Shown here: positions 55,601-64,000 of the stretch, one piece after another
How positions within the stretch are numbered: the first letter of the stretch is position 1
Layout: each line of letters begins with the position of its first letter
NCBI GenBank assembly: GCA_963971405.1
Contig: OZ020487.1
Coordinates: forward strand, 15,907,344 to 15,971,343
DNA: 64,000 nt
Source of the DNA: Psococerastis gibbosa
Lineage: Eukaryota > Arthropoda > Insecta > Psocodea > Psocidae
Direction of reading: 5' to 3'
Notes under the pieces: model-generated
Databases searched by the model: none
What the model was told of the DNA's origin: nothing
What the model saw: the letters and a program-made list of their open reading frames with translations, nothing else
Program-made: the position numbers and the translations under genes

Positions 55601-56344
55601 TCAGATCCTCTCCTCATACCTTTATTGCCGCAAGCGTCCGTCTATACAGCTGAACTTGTAGCTATACATCAAGCAATATTGCATATTATAATACATTCCA
55701 TAGACAGAGCACTTATCATCTCCGACAGCTTAGCCGCACTTACAGCTATTCAGCAATTATATCCTAAAAATCCCCTAATACACCTAATTATTAATTTAAT
55801 CGCATGCCTGCCACCGACCCAATGCATTGAGTTTCTCTGGGCCCCATCCCACATAGGGATAGAGGGTAATGACAGGGCCGACAACGCAGCCAATTCTGCA
55901 ACAAGTCTTCATTCTCCCCCCTTCCCTTACTTTCCCCCGTCAGACTTTAAAAATACAGCACACAACCTCTTAACAGAATGTTGGCAGACAGAGTGGAGTA
56001 CTGCGAAGGAAAATAAACTAAGAACAATACAACCAAGGGTGGGGGGCTGGAACTTGTTCGAGCACCAGATGAGTAGAAGAGACCAAGTGAAGGTGGTTCG
56101 TTTGAGAATAGGCCATACAAGGTTAACACATGGACACCTAATGGCAGGCACCCCACCCCCCATATGCCACAATTGTCAGGTACGACTAACTATTCCTCAC
56201 ATTGTCATAGAATGCCCTGTCTACTCAAGATACAGAACCTTCCCTCCTGATACAGATTTCCAGAAAGCAGTCTCGCACAATACAATTCTTCTCCAGCACA
56301 CCATTCCTTTTCTTCACTCAACAGCTCTGGCAAGCCTCATCTAA
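52631..56344 (+). CDS. LINE ORF2: AP endonuclease, reverse transcriptase, RNase H
   Basis: 1237 residues with no stop. The endonuclease is at about 1-220: N8 in FQWNVNG, E35 in LQETH, GMDANAHS, and D210-H211 in SDHHPI. RT spans about 440-750: SYRPISLTN, D582 in FFDLEAAYNK, NGTPQGSILS and the catalytic YIDD at 670-673. RNase H starts near 970 with D975 in FYTDGSKTKYGAGAG, then YTAELVAIHQ, ISDSLAAL and SHIGIEGNDRADNAA. The C-terminal finger is CHNCQVRLTIPHIVIEC. It nicks target DNA and reverse transcribes the element RNA in place. The ATG overlaps the ORF1 stop, which fixes the start. All catalytic residues are present. Confidence 0.97.
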   Translation: MASIFQWNVNGFDIRKEELQLLITQLSPLIIILQETHLKLNQSVDLTGYDLYHNPIKTPMGARARGGAAILVANYLATQQIQLLTDLEAVAVRTTLKTPITFCSIYIPPNRQFNRNDLNSIIQQLPKPYIIGMDANAHSPIFDTTRHTADAKGREIEQVLIDNNITLLNNGQVTHFSTHQTSSAIDLTLVHPRIAVDFEWQVHDDRRGSDHHPIEITYIPGIPQATPCPKWNLKNADWNAFRASLTMATPTITGDIDESLTAIIKPIMAAAQTHFSKKHPIQSKRKLVPWWNDHCSRAVKLRRSLYHKFKVFPSQTNLLLLKKQEAFTRRILKQEKKSYWQNFASSLRTDVPMATVWNKIRHIRGITRPVNWGPLQIEDRCYTSIQDIANQFAIFFGEISSNECIPLTSLMSKSILEASPITVTGGHNEPYNAQFTLKELQYALSQCKNTAPGPDSLPYIFIKEMPQHYKSLLLALYNAIWTKHKFPGAWRHSILIPIRKPQKNSGAPSSYRPISLTNCLCKIMERLVNNRLTHILEQRQLITNYQCGGRKGRTTTDLLARVTQNIQQGFTRRQHTVAVFFDLEAAYNKLWHHQILKTMERWGLCGNLLSFIKNFLRDRSLTVRLGETLSRIERLDNGTPQGSILSCSIFIIAINSISDYLSPDILASLYIDDLCIMYSSPSLPVIKNKLTLAIRSLEQWARENGFVFSINKSSAVHFCRKRRCNNHPRLTLNNHPILFKQSHKFLGLTLDRRLTWTEHITSLRHKCILDLNALKVVANQNWGADVKILLTMYRALIRSKIDYGCIMYASANKTLLRALDVVHNTAIRLCLGAFKSSPTNSIGVVAGEPPLHIRRDKLMVTFYSRVISNPHLVTLTDVTDTSFDTVYRTHPRSSHPYSYRLRLLLEKLTTRLPPITMHYTLGFTPPPPWIVPKIRCDTSLTDYPKDIIPHVFVNKYFKNKLLFYPTHTWHHFYTDGSKTKYGAGAGVSYNSDPLLIPLLPQASVYTAELVAIHQAILHIIIHSIDRALIISDSLAALTAIQQLYPKNPLIHLIINLIACLPPTQCIEFLWAPSHIGIEGNDRADNAANSATSLHSPPFPYFPPSDFKNTAHNLLTECWQTEWSTAKENKLRTIQPRVGGWNLFEHQMSRRDQVKVVRLRIGHTRLTHGHLMAGTPPPICHNCQVRLTIPHIVIECPVYSRYRTFPPDTDFQKAVSHNTILLQHTIPFLHSTALASLI

Positions 56345-56535
56345 CAAACAACACACTACTTTAATACAAGCATTGGCAAACTGCCCTTAGACGGTCACTG
56401 GGCAACCCGTTGTCCAGTGCCCTCCTGATCGCAGTTTGCCACACACCACCAACTAATACCATACACACACAACACAGACAACAACACCGGCAACTACAAA
56501 CCAGAAAGCGCGTTTACCCACACGGGTCTGGCGCT

Positions 56536-56586
<51 letters not shown>

Positions 56587-56598
56587 TTATAGTTCAAG

Positions 56599-56924
56599 AG
56601 TAACGGGATGAAGCAAATAATTTATTATTAAATAAATATTTATATATGTATAATATAAATAATTATATTATAATTTTTAACTCAGTTTTTACCAAAGAAT
56701 TAAGCAATTTTAACTTTTGAAAACTTTCTTATGAGTTTTGAAGTAGGTTTCAGTATGTACAGGACTACTGTATGTCTGGATGTACTCACTTCACTTCACT
56801 TTTTTCCTTGACCAGTAACCCCGGACAAGGTGCATATATTGAAAAAATTAGTTATAAGGATAATTATTACGCTCAAGCTTCCGCTTATCGAGCGATCTTA
56901 GAGACAAAATAATAATAATAATGC
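56599..56924. other. Flank of the LINE
   Basis: AT-rich, no feature recognised. Confidence 0.3.
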
Positions 56925-57330
56925 TTGTATTTTTTCAAAGCCAAAACTTTGGTTAGGACAGCAGCCTGTTCTGTTTTGTTACTCTAATTAATGCTTAAAA
57001 CATACCTGAAGTTGGCAAGCATCGATAGAAAGGTTCCGTAGAAAATTTATTTTTTAGTCATTCTTCATGAAAATTGATGAGTGTTTTAAGTTTTAGCCCC
57101 AGAGGCCAGAACCAAACAATCAAGGGGCAAGCGATCTATTGGGTTTTATATACATTTATAACGACTACAATATAGGTATGTGAATTTAAATCAAATCGTT
57201 TGGAGCCGTTATATATTAAAACATTTTTATGTCGTCTATTGGAGTTGTTTGAGGGTAAACCCCCCCCCCCCAAATTATGTTGGCCCAAACTAATAATAAA
57301 AACGTTCCCGAATAAGGAATTCTGTAAATT
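56925..57330 (+). repeat. Dispersed repeat family A, 5' two-thirds
   Basis: From 'gcagcctgttctgttttgtt' to 'gttggcccaaactaa'. Contains a C-run at 57259-57270 where other copies have five or six Cs. Confidence 0.7.
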
Positions 57331-57451
57331 TTTATTGTAGTGAATCCGCTTCAGCAATAACACGTGTAGCATGTTGCAAAGAAGAAAGATAGGTTGGCTA
57401 GGTTGGAATTTATGGAGTTGGAGTTATGAATTTCCCTGTCCATAACCAATA

Positions 57452-57637
57452 GGCGGCTATTCCACCGACTAATTTGCTTCACTAATCGTGGTAGCAGACA
57501 TCATTAATAAGTCTCTACCATATTATAACTTAATTTATAATAGATAAGCTAAGTATCTATATAATAGTCTCCTTAAAACAAAACAAACAAAAATCTCAAA
57601 ACACAAGTGAAGCAAATTGGCCGGTGGAATAGCCGCC
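57452..57637. mobile_element. Palindromic MITE with central hairpin, 186 bp
   Basis: Ends GGCGGCTATTCCACCGACTA and (ggccggtggaatagccgcc). Inner arm 'tttgcttcact' / 'agtgaagcaaa'. It contains GTGGTAGCAGACATCATTAA and aagtctctaccata. From this hairpin rightwards it matches 18541-18789, but the left arm is much shorter, so it looks like an internal deletion or arm replacement. Confidence 0.8.
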
Positions 57638-58025
57638 AGATGAGATCAGCTTATTACCAACCTCACTGGACCAATGCAAACATTAGCACATTCAATAGGT
57701 ACAGGGCTGGTGATTGCACTTTGACAAGGCATCAGCTATCTACTCAATGCTTATGAGAGGGGGGGGGGATGAAACTGACAGCAGCTGTCAGGGAGATTGC
57801 TAACCTACATGCAACGCGGTGGTTGGTCCATAACTACTCATAATAATTCAAATTATCCACTAATAAGGAGATTAAATTAAAACGTTTCATGTTATACCAA
57901 TGCGACTTCTGTGCTCCCAGAAGAGATTGCCTATTGAATGTACTATTTTAAATTCCTGTATGTGTTGCTATAATGCTATAATATAATAATAATATAATAT
58001 ATAATATAATACTAGCCTATTATAA
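57638..58025. other. DNA without recognised feature
   Basis: G-run at about 57759-57767 and an (ATAAT)n run near 57975-58015. Confidence 0.3.
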
Positions 58026-58310
58026 TGAGTTACTAAAAGTATAAGGAAATCTTTGTGATGAACGAAATGGTCGATTTCAAGATTCCAACAGATTTACACG
58101 ATTGGAGGTACCAGTAACCCAAAAAAGTGATTTTTTTTGTACGAAATTTCTGTCTACCGGTAATTCGATTTTGGGCAGACCACGCAATAGAATTTCATGA
58201 AATTCGGCATGTATGGGTTCTCCAAAAAATATGTTGTCTTTTTCAATTTTTGGCTAACTTCATTTTGGGGGTTTTTACTTTGCTCCCCAAAAACAAAAAA
58301 CAAAAACGAA
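58026..58310 (-). repeat. Dispersed repeat family A, diverged 3' half
   Basis: Reverse complement similarity to 300-598 of the first copy ('aaggaaatctttgtgatg', 'acccaaaaaagtg'). Confidence 0.65.
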
Positions 58311-58440
58311 TTTTGTAAAAATTTTGGTTGACTCCCATCCTTATATTTTCTGTAACAGAACCAGAATATCATTACCAAGAATGCAACAATGGAAGAAAAT
58401 AGTAAAGAAAATGACTCTAAGGATACCTAATAGAAGGGTA

Positions 58441-58442
<2 letters not shown>

Positions 58443-58474
<32 letters not shown>

Positions 58475-58642
58475 CGCCGGGGCTTTATCGACTTAGGCCG
58501 CTTGTGAGGGCCCATAGAGCGACCCCGACTTTCCCCGCTCTCTAGACTATACCGATTCTGGTGGCAAACTGTACTAGGTCACCCGGTATTGGGCATCTGA
58601 GTTCATGGTCCCCGAGAATGGCGAATTTCAGAGTGTCAAGTC
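58443..58642 (-). mobile_element. Short retrotransposed insert with (AAC)n tail
   Basis: A 14-base duplication AATAGAAGGGTATG at 58429-58442 and 58643-58656 flanks a 200-base insert. On the minus strand it reads non-coding sequence (gacttgacactctgaaattc...agcgggg) and ends in about eleven AAC units. This is a retrotransposed SINE or very short LINE 3' end with an AAC tail. No other copy was noticed here. Confidence 0.8.
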
Positions 58643-58656
58643 AATAGAAGGGTATG

Positions 58657-61220
58657 AGATGGAAATTTGCAAATCAAGATATTCATTTGCATGCGAAATA
58701 TCAGCCCAATCGGTGATTAGATTTTATTTAAATTAACTTTATTTCCAGTATGAAAGTTTTTCTTTGAGTGCGTCATGCCATTCTACATTTGCAGCAAACA
58801 AGCCTCGACTTTCATGAATTTGTCCAATTAATTTAGGCGCAGTACTCTCATACAATTAATTAATTAGCAGTTAAATCCGTTTTGATTTGCCACGAGCATT
58901 AAACTGTTCCCTCTACGTGGCTCCAATTATAAATTATAATTATATTTCAACTACGAACAGTACAGGAACAATAAATACATCGAAAATTATTAATTAGATT
59001 GGAATAATTGTTACAATTCTGCATAGGATCAAAATGGATTTTAATGCAGGTATTTGAGAAAAGCTTGTTGAAATCCAAATACTAATCTCACGCTTTATAG
59101 GTGGAATAACAGGTTGAGAGCCTATATAATTAACAAAGAAGCCAAAAGCCAAAAAGGCATGCAACGCACTGTAACTTGCTACACAGAATAAAATTAATAT
59201 CCTCAAAGAGAAATTAGCAAGGGCCAAGTGAGTGTACATTCCCGTTCTGTAAGACAAGCTAATAAGGTGGCTATCCTTAAAATGAGCCTCCAAGCAACAG
59301 CTCTAATTAGGGGTAGAGGGGGGGATGAGTATTTCAGTGGCCTCAGCAGCATTTGAACCTTTTTGATAGCGAATTTGCAACGTGATACGCCTGAAATATA
59401 ACGCTCCATAATTTCACCGTACCTGTCCAAAAAGCCGCATTGCTCGAGTTTCGCGTGCAGCAATATTATTGGTAAACGAAGTATTGCTTTATTTGATCAG
59501 CCAGCCTTACAGCATATTTTTAGTATTTAAGTATTTATCGAACTTTGTGAGCCTACACGAAAAGATCACTACTAGTACGATATATTCTACTCTCGTTATT
59601 ACACAGATGGAATTCGCAGACTATATTTTGTTGTCAAAGTATGAAGGTAGGCCTGTGATCAACAATTTCATAAGTTTGAATGTGTTGCGTTTATGAAAGG
59701 TATTTTTTATAAGTTTACGTACAGGTGTACGACAGTAATAATTTGATTTTTGACATTTCACAGGAACTTTCCAGACTCGTTGATCATGACGATGGTCCAT
59801 GAGGGTCGCGGTGGAACTTGGATTGGCGCTATTTAACTATTATTTTATTTGTTTATTTTTATTTCATGTTTTGCTTCAGAGAATTGAGGGCCACACTTTA
59901 TTTTATTTTATTTTTTGCGTCAGAGAATTGAGAGCCCCACTTTATTAACAGTCAATAAATGTCTTGTCCGTAATTTCCATTTTCCCCCTTTCCCCCTACA
60001 CCCTCTTGCGTCCCCAATATTTTTCAGTGGGTGTGCAATGCTTCCTCGTTCCCTGATTGCAAATAAGCTATTATAGTAGTTTATTGATAAAACTTGCACT
60101 AATTAAATAAATAGACATGTAGCCAATTGGATCCCCCGAGCCCACTGCGTGCTGCTACTAAGACAGAGGGGCGCCCAGTTTTGAAAAAGTCTGGGGGGGG
60201 GGGGGCAAAAGAAAGACGCTACCAAATAAATTTTACTGTTTTGAATTTACCTCCCGAGGAATTTTTTTTTAGCATTTTTTAACTATGCAACACCTAAGAA
60301 AGTACTTACCTATTTGCGCCAAAATTCAAGCATTCTAGTATTACTATTCTACCCTACTAGTTGAACATTTCTTCCCCCAATGTTTTATCTCGCGCAGAAA
60401 TTAAAAATTTTCCATAAAAAATGGAAATGCCCAAGAAAAGTAAAGGGAATTGGTAGGCTTTAAGCCACTTTTCCTGTGGCTGGGGTGCCCCTTCCTCCCG
60501 TAGTTGGCACCCCTGACTGACAGACACTTCTGGGCAAAATGGAGTGCACCCACTACGAGTTTTCTGTACAAAGTCGATTTTCACAGGACATATAGATTGT
60601 AAAAATACCCATTAAATTATCAGAAATGCTCTTCTACCGTACATTTCAATATGTGGCCTTCACTAACGCCAATTAGCCACACTTCTTGAACTCCTCTCTC
60701 GTAGGTAGATACTTTTCACTTTTCAAAACTTTGTTTTATACATTGTATATACAGTAGGCCTATGTAGATATGTTTAGTACTCGTAGTACACTGTACGTAG
60801 GTACATGGGAAAAACTGAAGTCTGCAGGATATATATATATATGCCGTAAATCCTACAGTTGGTCAGAGGTTTGATAGAAAAGTAAAAAACTGGAATTTTC
60901 AACCAACAACCTGTTATTTTCCCTAACCCAAGGTTTCTCCCGCTGTTATTATTAGACCGAAAACAATCACGGAGTCAGATCTGGTTCACTTATCAAAATG
61001 TTTATTTTGTCTTCGACATTTTACTTTCAACCAGTTAAGCTGAATCGTTGGAAATCGGTCTGTTGCCTAAATTCAAGTTTATTTTATAAATCACCGAATT
61101 TGGTTTTGGGTAGGCTAAAAGCCAAAATGGGCATAGAAGGGTAGTGGACTGGACATATTGAATTAGAATTGAATTGAATTAGCCTTTCTACTTTAATATG
61201 AAAAATTTCAGAATCAAGCA
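58657..61220. other. DNA without recognised gene
   Basis: Similarity to the 40.6-40.9 kb MITE near 60625-60710, a G-run at 60192-60203 and (AT)n at 60829-60843. Nothing coding supported. Confidence 0.35.
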
Positions 61221-61567
61221 CAGTAGAACGCCGAATATCCGAAGTAATTGGGAATGGGGTAGATTCGGATAATCGAAAATTCGGATAATCGGACATAGAC
61301 TGGTAATACAGATAAACGAACTGTCACGCATAGAATAAATTTTATTAACATATGTACCGTATTTAACAAACACAGTTTTACAATAACGCTCATTCGCGCC
61401 TTTTCACATAAAATCGGTCCTGAAATCGCTTGTCCAATAGATCGTTGCTGCAGAAACCACGTAAAGACAGCATTCTCAAGCTTATCAAGCTTAATATTAC
61501 GCTTAGGACCGAATCGGATAATTGGCGATTCGGTTAATCGGCGTTCGGATAATCGGCGTTCTTACTG
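61221..61567. mobile_element. Tigger-like MITE
   Basis: Left CAGTAGAACGCCGAATATCC and right (ggataatcggcgttcttactg, split: ggataatcggcg, ttcttactg) are inverted. Motifs of the type TTCGGATAATCG repeat four or more times near both ends. CAGTAGAAC-CCGATTATCCG ends are typical of Tigger-related MITEs. The right flank is TA, the left is not. Its ends differ from the pogo element at 34.8 kb. Confidence 0.8.
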
Positions 61568-63170
61568 TATATATAACTCATATTTAGAAGAATAAGGTAA
61601 ATAAAAAATTAAAAAATAAATATTCTAAATAGAATACTTGAGTTGCCTATTTAGGCTACAAATAGGTTTGGCCTTACTTTTCAAGATAGCACGAAACCCG
61701 ATTCTCTCTCAATTCCTCATCCCCCTTAACTCCCAATTAATATGTGGGAGCCATGTTTGTTATTGGTGGCACGTGATCACAGTATAGTGGACGCTGATTG
61801 GCTGAGGTGGAGCTAACACGTTTTGATCTAAGGAAAGGATGGAGATAGATTTTCTTAAAAATATGTCCAACTTCAAAGAAGCATTTAACATGGGAGAAAC
61901 AATTTTTTGGCGGCGTAGTGTTATGTCTATCGATAGGCCTTTAAACAAAGAATCCAATCCAATCAAAAACTAATATCCGAAAACATGAGATAGACCCATT
62001 TGAAAATATTCAACTCCCTTATAATAACAAAATTTATTTTACCCTTTACATTATATACTTACACTAAATAAATTAAATCATTAATAATTTTCAAATCTAC
62101 AGGTATAACTAATGGTTTTTATAAATTGGCAGCTGATTTCAAATATCCTTACGGTAACAGTGGCTGGTGCTTAACAAGCTTCCCGGGGCCTAAAAAAGAG
62201 AAGACGTTAGCCCTAACGCGTTCAAGAGCAATGTGAAGGGACTCCTAATGAAATGATGCCCTTACTCCGTGTCTCCGCGAATGAATTTCTCTCGACAAAG
62301 CTCTCTTCCTGCTGGTTTATTTAACCAATTCCTTAAGTTATGTAGCCTGCCTCATTTATATTGTTTTGAATTAAAATTTTAGTAAATTATTTTAATAGTA
62401 GATATGAAATTAGGACAGTACTGTATTTTATGGCGACGTCAAAAACAGTATTTACTTGCTGGTTAAACAATGACAGATTAAAGTATTGTCTATTGCAGGA
62501 CAGTACCTGAGCTTGGCGAATTCTGCTTACGCCAGTTGCATTGTGTCAATGGTAAGCTTGTGACAGCTAGCCCATTTTAGCTTGTAGCTGGTGTAGATTG
62601 ACATCGAGGGCCCGTGGCCAAAATTTCATGCACAAACATATCGATAGTGTCCTAAAATTTGGGGGCCATTGTGTAGGCCTAGGACCATAAAAAACCCCTC
62701 AGGAAATTTTTATACAGTATATAACAAAGGCCGAAAAGTCAGAAAAAAGGAACCCAATAATATATGTATATGATATGATAACAGGTATACTCGTACATAG
62801 TATAAATAAATAGCCTAAATTAAATTAGCTTATGAGCGGGACACAATAGGCCCAATAGGCTTAAGTGCACACAGGTAACACCTGTACCCCAATTAATAAA
62901 AAAAATCCGATAAAGAAAATTATTTAGAAAACTATTTACATCGCAAGAGAGAAATTTTGTGGTGATCACACGAAAAATAAAAAGAAAGAGCAGCTGTTCA
63001 ATTTGTTTTTCTTTAAATATCCTTTTTCAAAGAAAGAAGAACTTACAAAAACTAATAATTTACTTGCTGAATATACCTGTAGTCTCGAATTAGTTGCAAG
63101 AAGCCTGGTAGAAAGGCATGGTCAACCAATGAAATGAGTGGCGAGTGGCGACGTGAAAGAGTGAGATTAA
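61568..63170. other. DNA without recognised gene
   Basis: 62520-62640 is a minus copy of dispersed family C. Otherwise nothing recognised. Confidence 0.35.
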
Positions 63171-63515
63171 AGCTTTTTTTATAAAGACGACCATTTACGT
63201 AAGCTCAAATTATATCGCAAAAGGATTTCTGGAACAAGATTAAGAGAGGCAGCACTGGAACGAATGCTGGGGTCCAAGCAGCAACTGGAGAAACGCTCCC
63301 CAGCCCTCGAGGACACTTTTCTTCAAATAAACAACTTGACGCGTTTACACGAACTCTACAATGACAAGTCGTGCTTTCATCTTCTTTTCTTCTCAAAATA
63401 TTTTCAAGAAGGACAACTCTGTTATATACGTTGTCACAAAGTAATGAAATTGAAATTAATTATTAAGCCCTTTTTCAGGAAATACATTAGGCGCGAGATA
63501 AATAGGATTCTTTGA
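63171..63515 (+). other. Possible exon of an unknown plus-strand gene
   Basis: The frame is open from 63171 to the stop at 63513. The middle part is coding-like and predicted helical: LREAALERMLGSKQQLEKRS, then PALEDTFLQINNLTRLHELY. A GTAATG at about 63440 could be a donor. Codon composition is more balanced than in the AT-driven frames around it. I do not recognise a family and see no convincing acceptor, so this stays a weak candidate. Confidence 0.25.
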
Positions 63516-64000
63516 GTTTTCTTTGGATTAAATGCAGTAAATTATAATTAACGAAAATGGAGCCTCATGGAGAAAATGACTGGTTGCGGTTCAGATTGTC
63601 CCGCAAATTGAATTTGCTATGTACTCAGTAGTCAGTAGTACCCAACGACGCGACGTGATCTTATTCTCAAAATTTACTTCCGGTAATTTGCTAACGTAGC
63701 GTATGATATTTTTGATATACCGTACTTTCAAGAATTCTCAAAAAGTAAATCCTTTCCAAACTGGCATAAAAATTTCAGATTTTTAAATCGTATACTTCAA
63801 CATAAAGATGCCAAATATTTCTTCAATGGATTAAATATTAGATCGAATAAATAACATAGTGTGTATAATAAGGGCACTAGGGTGAGATTTTATTTAAAAA
63901 TGACGTGGGCAGAAAATTAAACATGCTATTGCATTACCATTACAAAACGAATATGCATAATCACTGAGCCAGTAATTGTGCAGAGGTCCTTTGAATTGTG
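63516..64000. other. Window end, no feature recognised
   Basis: AT-rich. No missing 5' exon of the KHDRBS-like gene could be identified here. Confidence 0.3.

Larger units (their letters stand above)
51060..56583 (+). mobile_element. Full-length RNase H-type LINE, both ORFs open
   Basis: The element has a 5' UTR of about 156 bases, ORF1 (51216-52631), ORF2 (52631-56344), a 3' UTR of about 195 bases and a 44-base poly(A) (56540-56583). A 16-base target duplication AGTATTATAGTTCAAG lies at 51044-51059 and 56583-56598, with one A shared with the tail. The ORFs overlap by one base (TGATG), which suggests ORF2 is translated by reinitiation after ORF1. Domain order endonuclease, RT, RNase H puts it in the I-like group. 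Intact ORFs, a perfect duplication and a long A tail mark a recent insertion. Confidence 0.96.

Noticed and set aside
58324..58545. ORF with a run of cysteines
   Set aside because: The cysteines are the translation of (TGT)n, which is the reverse complement of the (AAC)n retro-tail.
1..64000. LTR retrotransposons, Helitrons, rRNA or snRNA genes
   Set aside because: I looked for long direct terminal repeats with protease/integrase frames, rolling-circle Rep motifs and rRNA-like GC-rich blocks, and saw none. Faint or old copies could be missed by eye.

Overview
This is animal nuclear DNA, most likely from an arthropod and perhaps a crustacean. It is AT-rich, dominated by transposons, and peppered with long G or C runs. 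I cannot name the species. There are no operons, ribosome-binding sites or other prokaryotic signals. The only conventional cellular gene I can support is a STAR-family KH-domain RNA-binding protein of the KHDRBS (Sam68/SLM) type on the minus strand. Five of its exons lie at 48178-48311, 17671-17787, 16366-16512, 3889-4034 and 1147-1313. Each has AG/GT borders and the reading frame is continuous across every junction. The 5' end (QUA1 domain, start codon, promoter) and the 3' end lie outside what I can find. Almost everything else is intron or flank of this gene, including one intron of about 30.4 kb.

Layout. 1-4.1 kb: the two 3'-most exons seen, a dispersed repeat at the window edge and a small palindromic element. 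4.5-8.9 kb: two copies, in opposite orientation, of a nested palindromic MITE, and a TTAA-flanked inverted-repeat element carrying a LINE 3' fragment. 9-16 kb: mostly unexplained, with a hAT-like MITE and a SINE. 16.3-17.8 kb: the two KH-domain exons. 18-27 kb: hAT-like and palindromic MITEs, SINEs and anonymous AT-rich DNA. 27.9-28.75 kb: a tandem array with higher-order structure. 28.7-30 kb: an unrecognised broken ORF region cut by a hAT MITE. 33.2-34.3 kb: a decayed LINE 3' end. 34.77-37.47 kb: a nearly intact pogo/Tigger DNA transposon. 40-42.3 kb: several MITEs. 42.8-44.8 kb: a 5'-truncated LINE with one frameshift. 45.2-48.05 kb: a local duplication, a MULE-like MITE and a tandem repeat. 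48.18 kb: the exon upstream of the KH exons. 48.6-50.6 kb: a SINE and MITEs. 51.06-56.58 kb: a full-length LINE with both ORFs open, a long poly(A) tail and a 16-bp target duplication. 56.6-64 kb: repeats, a Tigger-like MITE, an (AAC)-tailed retrocopy and one doubtful plus-strand exon.

The most unusual structure is a set of palindromic MITEs at 5.06, 7.51, 18.54, 21.39, 45.54 and 57.45 kb. They share a short terminal motif. Most also share a central hairpin, yet the arms between them differ. In two copies a relative sits exactly in the centre of another element.
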